Shown: positions 18,722 through 28,500 of the stretch, in pieces
How the letters are laid out: each line of letters opens with the position of its first letter
How positions within the stretch are numbered: the first letter of the stretch is position 1
Source of the DNA: UBA7672 sp030824255
Lineage (GTDB): Bacteria; Pseudomonadota; Alphaproteobacteria; Caulobacterales; Hyphomonadaceae
Assembly (NCBI GenBank): GCA_942493305.1
Contig: OW818686.1
Location: forward strand, 496,001-560,000
Length of the DNA: 64,000 nt
Direction: 5' to 3'
Program-made: the position numbers and the translations under genes
Notes under the pieces: generated by a model
Database searches by the model: none
What the model was told of the DNA's origin: nothing
Seen by the model: the letters and a program-made list of their open reading frames with translations, nothing else

Positions 18722-21700
18722 CCCTGACTGGCCGCCCTCAGTTCGCGTCGCCGTGCTGCAGCATCCTTCTTGCGCGTTTCGCGCTCTTCCGATCGCGCTG
18801 CGGCTGGCTCCGCCTTCCCTTCAGACAGATGCGCCGCCAGCGCTTCCACGGTCGGATAGCGGAACATGCTGACAAGGGCGATCTTTCGGTCCAGCAGACT
18901 TGAAAGCCGCTGGTTGGCCTGCACCGTCAGTAGCGAGTTGGCGCCGAGATCAAAGATATTGTCGCGCAACCCCACCCGCTCGATGCCCAGCAAGGATTTC
19001 CAGACTCCAGCGATCGTTTCCTCGATGGCGCCGGACGGCGCGACATAAGCCTCGCTTGTCGTGGGGACAATTGCCTGCGAGGGGCGTGGCAACGCCTTCC
19101 TGTCGATCTTGCCATTCGGCGTGAGCGGAAGCGCGTCCAGCGTCACGAAGGCGGACGGGACCATGTAGTCGGGCAGGTAGGTCTGGAGATAGGCGCGCAG
19201 ATCCGCAGCGGATGCTGCGCCAGTCGGAGCCGCATGGAGCGGGTTCCGCGCATAGAACGTAGCTGCCTTGCCATGCTCGGGCGCTCCGCAGTCGATCATC
19301 ATCGAAGGGCTGAGGGACCGCTTGCGGAACAGCGCGTCGAATTTGCCCGGATCACCCGAGAGCGCCGGCATTGCGATCACATCATACTGCGGATGGATGC
19401 CCGTCAGATCGGAAGGATCAAGCGCATCTGTCGGCATGGAGCCCGCAAGCGCCCGCACGCGCGCCATGTCGTCTGCCCCCGTGTCGGCCAGCGCCGCGCG
19501 AGCCGCATATATCCCGGCCACGCGGGCATTCGTGATATCGCGAACCATGATAGCGTTGATACCCTGATCCATCGCCGCGCGCAGACCCTCATGACTGACG
19601 GCTGCAGGAGCAATGCTCTGCACCGTCATCTTCTCACCGACATGGATCACGACGTCATAGCGGAAGTCATTCATCTCGTTCTGCGAGCGCCCCGGCTTCA
19701 GCCGCACGTCAACCTGCGTAAACCTTGCAAAGTCCCGAACGAGTGCGTGGAAGAAGGCCTGGCTGACCAGCAGCTCACCTTCCTGTGCAACCCGGCGAGC
19801 GATACGTTCCATCACCTCCGCCTTGCCAGCAGAGGCCGGCGTCTGGTGAAGTGCGACCTGGGTATGGAAAGCTTCCATGTGCTCAAGCCCACGGACGTCG
19901 CCGACAAAGATCGCGCCGCCATCGCGGACGATCTCTCCCGCGCGGCGCAGCACCGTTTCGAGATAGGCTGCATCCGGGAAATACTGGGCGACTGAGTTGA
20001 TGATCACAGTATCGCAGGATGTGTCGGCAATGCCGTCAAGCGCGTGAGCCGGCTGTTGCAGCAGCGTGACCTTCTCGCGCTCAGGCGCCGTCAGTTCCGA
20101 GTGGATGGAGGCCAGCGCGTGCGCCGAAAGATCAACGCCCGTATAGTGCTCGATGTGCGGCATCAGCCGATAGAGAACAAGACCCGTACCACAACCAATC
20201 TCGAGCACGCGCTTCGGCGCTAGCGCCAGAACACCCTGCTCGACGCCATCAACCCATTCGCGCATCTGCACCGCAGGAATCGGCGTTCCCGCCGCGCTGT
20301 CATTCCAGCCCGCGATATTGAAGCGCGGCTCGACACTGGTCGGCGCCTCGCGATAGGCGCCGTCCCAGAGACGTTCCCAGCTACCAACCTGATGCGCCGG
20401 ATCGCTGCTGACGGTGCGCGGCGGCGTCACATAGGCCACCAGCTTCGCGGCCCCATCGTCCGCCCGCGCAACCACGACCGCCTGCCCCACCTGCTCATGC
20501 CGGCCCAGCACGGCTTCGATCTCGCCAAGCTCGATACGATAGCCGTTGAGCTTCACCTGATGATCAAGCCGCCCGAGGAATTCGATCTCGCCCGTGCTTG
20601 CATGACGCGCAAGATCACCTGTGCGATAGAGCAGCCCGCTCCCGCCATGGCTGTCATCGACAAACCGCTCTGCGGTAAGGTCCGGCCTGCCCAGATAGCC
20701 CGCGGCGACGGATGCACCGCCAATACATAGCTCCCCCGCCACGCCGACCGGCGAGAGTTGTCCGCCCGCATCAAGGATACGGATGATCGTGTTCGCAATC
20801 GGTCGGCCAATGGTGATCGGCTCGCCCGGCTGCACGCGCGACGTGGTCGACCAGATCGTCGTTTCTGTCGGGCCATACATATTGTGGATTTCGCCCTTCA
20901 CCATGGGCGCAAGCTGCTCGGCGAGATCGACGGGAAGAGCCTCTCCGCCCAGCATGAGACGCTCAAGCCCGGCGAGACCGGCAAGGCCATCCGCCTCACT
21001 GGCGATCATCCGCGCGAGCGAGGGCGTGCACTGCAGGTGCGTGACGCCACGCTCGCGCAGCTGGGCGGGAATCGAATAATCGCCTTCCTCGGTCTTATCA
21101 GTCGCGGCGTTGGACATCTGGCGCAGCTGGTCGAGATAGGGAAGGCTATCAAGGACGACATCGGTATCGATACCGAAGTCAATCAGGCAGGCAACTTCAT
21201 TCGCGCCGATGGACTTCAGCCGGTCAATCATTGCCAGCGCCTTGCTGGGCGAGCCGAACAGGCCGGCAGTCTCGAAATAGCGATCAAAGGCGTGATCCAT
21301 CAGAGCAGCCATGTCGTCCGCCGTGAAGCTGGCGGCATCAAACGCCTTGCCCTCCCCATCGCCGAGCGATGGCTGGCGGAAAGCCGGGAACATGGATGGC
21401 GCGACCTTGATCAGGTCGAATGAGCTCTTGAGATAGGTGTTGAAGGGCTCCCGCGCCAGCTCGCGCGCCTTCTCCGTGTCCTCGCATACGAATGTGTGCA
21501 GCATGACAGTGATCGTGCCATCGCCCGCATGGCCCGCTTCGCGGCGCGCTTCGCGATAGGCCGAAAACTTGTTGCGGAGATCCTCGACATCCTGCCCGAG
21601 CATGTTGGTGAGCACGTTGGCGCCGATGCGGCCGGCAACCTTGAACGTGTCGACGCTTCCTGCCGAGGCGATCCACATGGGCGGCGCGGCCTGCACCGGG

Positions 21701-24543
21701 CGCGGCAGCACGCCAACGGATATCGTCTTGCCCTGTCCGTTGACAACGTCGACTTTCTCTCCGCGCCAAAGCTTCATCACGGTGTCGATGCTTTCAAGCA
21801 TGACTTCGCGGCGACGCTCATAGTTCTGCGGCATGAAGGCAAAATCGTCGGCGTGCCAGCCGGACGCAAATGACAGGCCCACGCGCCCGCCGGAAATCTG
21901 GTCGATCACGGACCAGTCTTCAGCGACACGCAGCGGATTATGAAGCGGAAGAACGACGCTGCCCGCGCGCAAGGAGACGCGGCTCGTGATGGTCGCGAGT
22001 GCAGCGGTGGTGACGGCAGGGTTCGGGTATGGGCCGCCGAATTCGTGGAAGTGGCGCTCGGGCGTCCACACGGCGCTGAAAGCGTGCGTGTCAGCGAACT
22101 TCGCGCCCTCAAGCAGCAGGCGATAGGTGCCTCCGGGCGCAGAGGCGCCCTGCCCCGCCGCAAAGTAGAACAGGCTGAAGTCCATCGGCTGCTTCAGCGC
22201 GCTGGCCGTCGGCTGGCGTGCGATCGACGCGCGATCGCTTTCGTGCTGGACGATCACCTCGAAGCCACGCGTCAGCGTCCAGAAGATTTCGAGAACGGAA
22301 ATGTCGAACGACACGCTGGTGACTGCCAGCCATACGCCTGGCTTCGCGCCGATCCGCGCATCCATGCCGGTGAAGAAGTTCGACACGCTGCGATGGCGGA
22401 CCATGACGCCCTTCGGGCGCCCCGTCGAACCCGAGGTAAAGATCACATAGGCCAGATGGTCTGGCGTCGCCACAGCACGGAGCGCAGCCTTGGCGCGCGC
22501 GGGGACATCTTCGATGTAAACCGTATCGGCGCTGCTCGCAGGAAGCTCCGCGGCCAGCCGGCGCTGTGTCAGCACCACTTTCGCATGCGAGTCTTCCAGC
22601 ATCATCGCCAAGCGTTCACGCGGATAGGCAGGGTCAAGCGGAACATAAGCCCCGCCTGCCTTGAGGACGCCCATCAGGGCGACGACAAGCTCGAGCGAGC
22701 GTTCCATGCACACCGCGACCAGCGCGTCGGGTTCGACGCCCTGCGCCTGCAGCACTTCAGCGACGGCGTTCGCGCGTTCATCCAGTTGGCGATAGGTCAG
22801 GCTGGCGTTCTTGAAGCGGATCGCGACGGCGTCCGGCGTCCTCGCCGCCTGCTCCTCGAACAACTGATGAATGCAGCGATCGGCAACGTCAGCCACATTG
22901 GCGCCCTGCCAGGTGTCGAGCAGCAGCGTGCGCTCGTTCTGCGGCAGGATGTCGAGCTGCGCAATCGGTTCGGCGCCGTCCCGCAGCCCGTTCGCCAGCA
23001 GGATGTCGAAACGGTCGGCTATCGCGCGCAGTGACGCCGCGTCGATGGAGCGGCGATCGTAAGCCCAGGCGAAGGAATCGCCCGTGTCGGGAATGACCAG
23101 CGCCAGTCGCATGTCCTTGGTCAGAAGGGCTTCGCCGTTCAGGCCGCGAAACTGGATCCCGACAGCAAGCGAAGGTTTTTCCTTGCGCGACCGAAGCGCG
23201 TCATAGCGCGTCACGACATCGCGTGCATGGGAGCCGCGCTTGTCCTGCGTCGCCAGTTCCGCGCCGACCTGTGCGCGCAAGGCATCGAACCCGCCAGTCT
23301 TGCTGACATCGACGCGGAAAGGCGTGACAGCGGCATAGGCCTCTTCAAGACCATGCGGCAGTGACTTCCCAAGTGCGAGGTCGAAACTTTCCTCCTCGCT
23401 CGTGCGGGCGATGTAGGCGAGCAGCGCGGCGATGAGCGCCGTGCGCCGCTCAGCCTGAGACGCGCCGATCGCCTGCGGCAACGTGCGGATCTCAAGCGTG
23501 GGATCTGTCGCTCCGGGCTGCGGCTTCAGCCCGGCCACGACCGGCGTGTGCATGGCGGCGAGCCTGTCGACCCAGAAGCGCTCATGTTTCGTGAGCGCGG
23601 CGTCAGAGGCAGCGCCTGTGTCGGAGAACGCTGGCAGGACCTGACCGGCCTGAACGCCGGTGCGGGTCGGGTCAACCACGTCGCCATCCAGCGTCGCCAG
23701 CGACAGGAAGCGCAGCACGCCATCCGCCACGGCGATCTCGATCCCAGCACCATCCACGGCTATCACCGTACCTGGTGCTGCAGCCGGTCCTGCAACGCGG
23801 TCAGCATGCTCGACCACGAACAATCCGGCGGGCAGCGCCAGCTTCGGGCGGCACATCCAGTTATCGTCGGTCCCCAGATTCAGCGCCCGCACGTGATTGC
23901 GGATCTGCTGCGCGGTCTGCCTGAAATCGACAACGCCAAGACCGGGCCGCTCCGAGCGCAGGTGAAATGCGTCGCGGGGCCCTTGCTTGCGAACGTCCAG
24001 CACGCCGCCAGCAGCCTCGCTCGCCAGCATGCCGACCAGCCGCTCGAAGCTTTCCCGACCAGCGGCGACACACTTGGCGCCAAGCGAGAAGGCCACGTCG
24101 TCATCCGAGATGTCGATTGTCTGCTGAAGCAGGATGTCGCCGCCATCCACATCAGCCGTCATCGTATGCCATGTGACGGCGTGGGTCGCCTCGCCGTTCA
24201 GGATGGCCCAGGACGTGGCGTTGAATCCGGAATATTTCGGCAGCGGCGCATCATGATAGTTGATCGCGCGCTTTGCCGGCAGGCGCAGAATGGCTTCCGG
24301 CGTGATGGCGTGGTTCACGATGCTGAAGAGGTAGTCAAACGTCTTGCCGCCAAGCCATGCAGCCTGGTCTTCGTCCGGGCGGATGTGCGGAACGCCCGTG
24401 CGCTCGCACCATGCCGTCGCCACCGGGCACGCAGTCACGACGCCGCTGACGCCATTCCCCTTGCCGATCCAGATGTCGCCGCAGGCCACAAGCAGCGCGC
24501 CACTGCCGATAAAAGCTGCGGTAGAGGTCGGAAGGCCGGTCAT
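18718..24543 (-). CDS. NRPS: formyltransferase, partial C, A interrupted by luciferase-like monooxygenase and methyltransferase, PCP
   Basis: The protein has 1941 residues. The N-terminus (1-300) is a methionyl-tRNA-formyltransferase-type domain with Asn95, His97 and Asp133 retained. Residues about 314-540 resemble only the C-terminal lobe of a condensation domain; no HHxxxDG is seen. The A domain begins near 555 ('TSGSTGRPKG' near 702). After motif A4 it is interrupted by an FMN luciferase-like monooxygenase of the MupA/Atu3671 kind (about 786-1140). It resumes at A5 ('MYGPTE' near 1219), is interrupted again between A8 and A9 by a SAM methyltransferase ('EIGCGTG' near 1446), and ends at A10 ('NGKIDRKAL' near 1809). 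The PCP Ser is near 1868 ('GANSLL'). Aligning pocket positions to GrsA gives D-I-L-Q-M-G-M-I-W, close to the known glycine code. There is no TE. Confidence 0.93.
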   Translation of the reverse strand: MTGLPTSTAAFIGSGALLVACGDIWIGKGNGVSGVVTACPVATAWCERTGVPHIRPDEDQAAWLGGKTFDYLFSIVNHAITPEAILRLPAKRAINYHDAPLPKYSGFNATSWAILNGEATHAVTWHTMTADVDGGDILLQQTIDISDDDVAFSLGAKCVAAGRESFERLVGMLASEAAGGVLDVRKQGPRDAFHLRSERPGLGVVDFRQTAQQIRNHVRALNLGTDDNWMCRPKLALPAGLFVVEHADRVAGPAAAPGTVIAVDGAGIEIAVADGVLRFLSLATLDGDVVDPTRTGVQAGQVLPAFSDTGAASDAALTKHERFWVDRLAAMHTPVVAGLKPQPGATDPTLEIRTLPQAIGASQAERRTALIAALLAYIARTSEEESFDLALGKSLPHGLEEAYAAVTPFRVDVSKTGGFDALRAQVGAELATQDKRGSHARDVVTRYDALRSRKEKPSLAVGIQFRGLNGEALLTKDMRLALVIPDTGDSFAWAYDRRSIDAASLRAIADRFDILLANGLRDGAEPIAQLDILPQNERTLLLDTWQGANVADVADRCIHQLFEEQAARTPDAVAIRFKNASLTYRQLDERANAVAEVLQAQGVEPDALVAVCMERSLELVVALMGVLKAGGAYVPLDPAYPRERLAMMLEDSHAKVVLTQRRLAAELPASSADTVYIEDVPARAKAALRAVATPDHLAYVIFTSGSTGRPKGVMVRHRSVSNFFTGMDARIGAKPGVWLAVTSVSFDISVLEIFWTLTRGFEVIVQHESDRASIARQPTASALKQPMDFSLFYFAAGQGASAPGGTYRLLLEGAKFADTHAFSAVWTPERHFHEFGGPYPNPAVTTAALATITSRVSLRAGSVVLPLHNPLRVAEDWSVIDQISGGRVGLSFASGWHADDFAFMPQNYERRREVMLESIDTVMKLWRGEKVDVVNGQGKTISVGVLPRPVQAAPPMWIASAGSVDTFKVAGRIGANVLTNMLGQDVEDLRNKFSAYREARREAGHAGDGTITVMLHTFVCEDTEKARELAREPFNTYLKSSFDLIKVAPSMFPAFRQPSLGDGEGKAFDAASFTADDMAALMDHAFDRYFETAGLFGSPSKALAMIDRLKSIGANEVACLIDFGIDTDVVLDSLPYLDQLRQMSNAATDKTEEGDYSIPAQLRERGVTHLQCTPSLARMIASEADGLAGLAGLERLMLGGEALPVDLAEQLAPMVKGEIHNMYGPTETTIWSTTSRVQPGEPITIGRPIANTIIRILDAGGQLSPVGVAGELCIGGASVAAGYLGRPDLTAERFVDDSHGGSGLLYRTGDLARHASTGEIEFLGRLDHQVKLNGYRIELGEIEAVLGRHEQVGQAVVVARADDGAAKLVAYVTPPRTVSSDPAHQVGSWERLWDGAYREAPTSVEPRFNIAGWNDSAAGTPIPAVQMREWVDGVEQGVLALAPKRVLEIGCGTGLVLYRLMPHIEHYTGVDLSAHALASIHSELTAPEREKVTLLQQPAHALDGIADTSCDTVIINSVAQYFPDAAYLETVLRRAGEIVRDGGAIFVGDVRGLEHMEAFHTQVALHQTPASAGKAEVMERIARRVAQEGELLVSQAFFHALVRDFARFTQVDVRLKPGRSQNEMNDFRYDVVIHVGEKMTVQSIAPAAVSHEGLRAAMDQGINAIMVRDITNARVAGIYAARAALADTGADDMARVRALAGSMPTDALDPSDLTGIHPQYDVIAMPALSGDPGKFDALFRKRSLSPSMMIDCGAPEHGKAATFYARNPLHAAPTGAASAADLRAYLQTYLPDYMVPSAFVTLDALPLTPNGKIDRKALPRPSQAIVPTTSEAYVAPSGAIEETIAGVWKSLLGIERVGLRDNIFDLGANSLLTVQANQRLSSLLDRKIALVSMFRYPTVEALAAHLSEGKAEPAAARSEERETRKKDAAARRRELRAASQG

Positions 24544-24721
24544 GCGTAGGTCCCCGTCGTGCCGGTAGGCCGGTCAGAAATCGTCACCGGCGCACACCAT
24601 GCCTGAAATGTATGCACCGGGTTAACTTCTGCCTCCCTTCGCAAGTCTGGCGCCAGTGCGGGAACTGGCGGCTGCCCGTTCCCGCGCTGCGTGAGCCCCG
24701 CCGGGACGCCAAAGCGGATGC

Positions 24722-25420
24722 TTAATAGAGCTCGGCCCATCGCCAATTTGCGACAAGTTCCCGCCCTTCGGTTCGCGCCGCCACCGCGCCGCGCATCCCC
24801 GTTCTCGGTGAAAATTCATTGAACTTCCACTGTCCGGGCTCGTCAGGCCTGTCCTTGAGTCGGATCAATCCGGGCTCATCCAGCCCGGTATCAAAATCAT
24901 GCAGCGGCAGCGCCGCCCCCATCCCGGTCCCCTTCATGAAGGCTTCCTTCAAGGTCCAGAACCGGAAGAACGTCTCAAGTGTCTGCCCCTGCCCGGCTGC
25001 AGCGAGCGACTCTTGCTCGACCGGAGAGAGCGCCCAGGCGATCTCATCCGAAGCGATCGGCCTGATTTCCTCCACATCAACGCCCACGCGCGCGTCGACC
25101 GACACGGCAAGAGCCGCCACATCCGCCGAATGACTGAGATTGAAGGACAGCGCGCCGCCGCCGCCGACCGTTGGCCGATCATTGCCTTCCCGGCCGAACA
25201 CGAGCGTATCCGGCGCCACATTCATCACGCGCGACAGCAGAAGCCGCAGCCCGGCCCGCGAAACTGTCCATCTGTCACGATCAGTAGCGCGGACGAAGCG
25301 GGCTGCACGGGCTGCCTCCTCGTTCGACAGACACACCTTCAGCCGCGCGATCTCGTCGGCCGGCCGGTCCAGGCGCCACAGCCAGATATCAACATGAACT
25401 GGCGCGGCGATCCCGATCAC
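24722..25420 (-). CDS. 4'-phosphopantetheinyl transferase, Sfp type
   Basis: The 232-residue protein has the Sfp/PPT signature set: 'FNLSHS' (about 93), the Mg-binding 'VGVDVEEI' (about 112) and 'FFRFWTLKEAFMKGTG' (about 150). The length is typical for the Sfp class that loads coenzyme-A-derived arms onto PCP and ACP domains. It lies 178 bases upstream of the NRPS on the same strand and is very probably its activator and that of the PKS ACP. The GTG start at 25420 is the best in frame, but its ribosome site is too close, so the start is uncertain. Confidence 0.93.
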   Translation of the reverse strand: MIGIAAPVHVDIWLWRLDRPADEIARLKVCLSNEEAARAARFVRATDRDRWTVSRAGLRLLLSRVMNVAPDTLVFGREGNDRPTVGGGGALSFNLSHSADVAALAVSVDARVGVDVEEIRPIASDEIAWALSPVEQESLAAAGQGQTLETFFRFWTLKEAFMKGTGMGAALPLHDFDTGLDEPGLIRLKDRPDEPGQWKFNEFSPRTGMRGAVAARTEGRELVANWRWAELY

Positions 25421-25580
25421 CCTTCTGATATTCTACAGTTTCAGTGCGCGCACAATGACACGCGAGTTCAGCCCTTTGGCCGGACAGCAGGGACACCCGC
25501 AGGATCGGCAACCACGACAGCGGCTGCGATGCTCTGCCTGCAATGGCAGCAGGCAGTCTGTGGCATGATCTGCGATCCGC

Positions 25581-28500
25581 CTAACCGAAGAGATTCCATC
25601 CTGCCGGTTCATCCGGCAGAAGGGATGGAAGCCTCGGCGTCAGGCCATTCAAGAGGTCGCTGTCGGCGTATCCGCCGGGTCCCCAGACTGGCGGCGCCAT
25701 CAGCGGATCACCAGCCTCCATCGCCACCATCACGCCCGCCTCCGCACCCGCAGGCGCGTCCACCAGCGCATTCCATTGCGCGAGAGTAAGGCCGGAAACG
25801 TTCAGCGCAACGAAGTTGCCCCCGGCATAGCCCAGCAGCGTGTCGTCGGTCTGCCCGTCGCCATCGGCGTCGACAACGAAGAAGCCGGACCAGGTATGGC
25901 CGCCGAGCGAGAAGCGGTCCTCGTTGGGATTGAAGTCGAACGCGACATCCCAGCCGGCGCCGGCGCCAAGGTCAAACGTATCCGCCCCCGCGCCCCCGGT
26001 CAGGACATCCACATCGTTCACGCCGCCGATGAGACGGTCATTGCCATCCCCCCCCACCAGCCAGTCCTCCCCCCCCTCCCCCACCAGCACATCATCTCCC
26101 AACCCGCCGATCAGCGCATCGCTTCCCACCCCGCCTTCCAGCCGGTTCGCCAGATCGTTGCCGAAGAGGGTGTCGTTGCCCGATCCGCCGCGCACGCCCT
26201 CGATGGACTCGAAGAACACGTCCCACACGCCATCCGCCGAATAGACGCCCGCGACCATGTTGACCCACAGCCCGCTCGTCGCGCTGGCGTAGGACGCGAG
26301 GTCTACACCCGTCCCGCCCTGCAGCACGTTGATGCCGTGACCACCCTCCAGCACATCATTGCCTTCTAGCCCCACGATCCAGTCGTCGCCGCCGCCGCCG
26401 ACAAGCGTGTTCGCCTGGCCATTGCCGACCAGCGTATCGTTGAACGCTGAGCCGATCGCATTCTCGAGCCCGGAGAGCGTGTCATACGTCCCCCAGCCAT
26501 CAAGGCTCCAGCCGCCCGAGATATGGATCGTGACGCCAGCCGTGTCGCCCACTGCCGACACCGTGTCGTTGCCGAAGCCGCCGGTGAGGACATCCGTCCC
26601 CTGCCCGCCGACAAGCACATCGTCTCCCAGCCCGCCATTGAGCGTATCGTTTCCGTCCGCGCCCCACAGGAGGTTGGCCACGCCATCGCCCGTCAGCTGA
26701 TCCGCGAACTGCGACCCGTAGAGGTCCTCGATCGCAACCAGCGTATCGATGCCGGCTCCGCCCGTATTCTGCGCGCCCGCCACCGCAAGACTCACCGTCA
26801 CGCCCGCCGTCGCGCCGCCATAGAACGCACCGTCGACGCCATCGCCGCCATCGAGCGTGTTGCTGCCCACACCCCCCTCGAAGATGTCCCCACCAGCTCC
26901 GCCCGTGAACAGGTCGTTGCCGCCGCCGCCGCTGACGACGCCGAAGATCGTCCCGCCACGCCCGTCATAGACGTCGTCGCCGAAGCCCAGGATGACATCG
27001 CCTTCGATCAGGCCGGAGTTGATGATCGTGCTGGCCGTCAGCGCATCGGTCACGACAATGCTGCCGAAGATGTCGCCGCTGTTGGTCACATTTAGACCGC
27101 CGAACGCGATGTCGAGCTGCTGATAGGATTTGGCGATCACGCCGTAGATCGTCCCGGTATTGACCAGCGTCGATGCGCCATAACCCCGCCCCGCGATGTC
27201 AACCGCGATATCGGCGGCGATCAGGCCATTGTTCTCGATCACCAGCCCATCATCGCCCGTGATCGCGACCGAGAAGAACGGCGACGTCTCGGGTGAGAAC
27301 GCGATGATGTCGCCATGGTTGATGACTGTGCCGACCATGTCGATCGCAATGGCGCCATTGCCGCCGGCCGCCTCGATCACGCCCCTGTTCTCGACGCGGC
27401 CGCTGCTTGCGATGGCCACGGCAAAGCCAGCTTCCGACAAGGCGAATATGTCGCCCGCATTCGTCACCGACGACCCGTAGATTGCGAGCGCATAGCCGTT
27501 CTGCGCCAGCGCGTGGATGCGCCCGCCCTCGCGATTGACGAGGCCGTCATTCTCGATGGCGAAGCTGTCGACCTGTCCGAAGAAGGCCTCGGCATTTCCC
27601 GCGCCAAATGCCGATGCGAGGATCAGGCCCGAATTCTCGAACACGTCGATCCGGTTGCCGCTGAAACCGTATGCCGAGCCGGTTGGCCCTCCGATATCCG
27701 CATCCGCAGACCCGAAGCTGCGCAGGGTGCCGTGATTGATGACGCCGACATCGACATAGAGGTGCGTGCCGCCTAACACCACGCCCCCGCGTTGGCTCTC
27801 CCATACCTCGTCAGCACCGATCGTGATGATGTCGCCGAGTGTTTCCCCTTGGGTGACAAACACGTCCGGCGCGAGATCCGCGCCCGGCAGCACGCCCGGC
27901 AGGGGCGCTGCGCCTGCGCCCACCGCATCCAGCCCCGTGGCCGCCGGCGGCGTCACGCCCATGCTCATGCGCATGCCCGTCTGCACCAGCACCGTCGCGC
28001 CCGAGAGCGAGAACTGCACGTAAGAGACGCCGTTGAGCTCCACCAGCGGCCCCGCCGCCCATGCACCCACCAGATAGGCCGTGTCGGTCGCCCCGCCGGA
28101 TAGCACCAGCGGTCGCGCGCCGCTCAGCGTCACCACATCGGCCGATCGAACAACCACTGTCTGCCCGCCGGCGAATGCGATTTCCTCGATCCCCGACACG
28201 CGGTTGCTGGCCACGGCAATCGAGAGATCCATCACGCGTCCGCCCGCCGGCAAGGCCCAGACATCGTGCCCCGCCCCGCCCGCGATCGAGGCGAACGTCA
28301 GGTCGCCTGTTTCGATCCGGTCATTGCCCAGGCCGCCGGCGACCACATCGCCGCCCTGCGTCACGATCCGGTCATTGCCAAGTTCGCCATAGAGCCCGTC
28401 AGCTCCCACGCCGCCTGTCAGCACATCGTCGCCATAGCCGCCAAGCAGCAGGTCCTCGCCGCCATGGCCGCCCAGCGTATCGTTGCCGAAGCCGCCGCGC

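Noticed and set aside
21120..22190. Separate luciferase-like monooxygenase gene
   Set aside because: The domain is in one uninterrupted frame with A-domain motifs before and after it, so it is an insertion within the NRPS.
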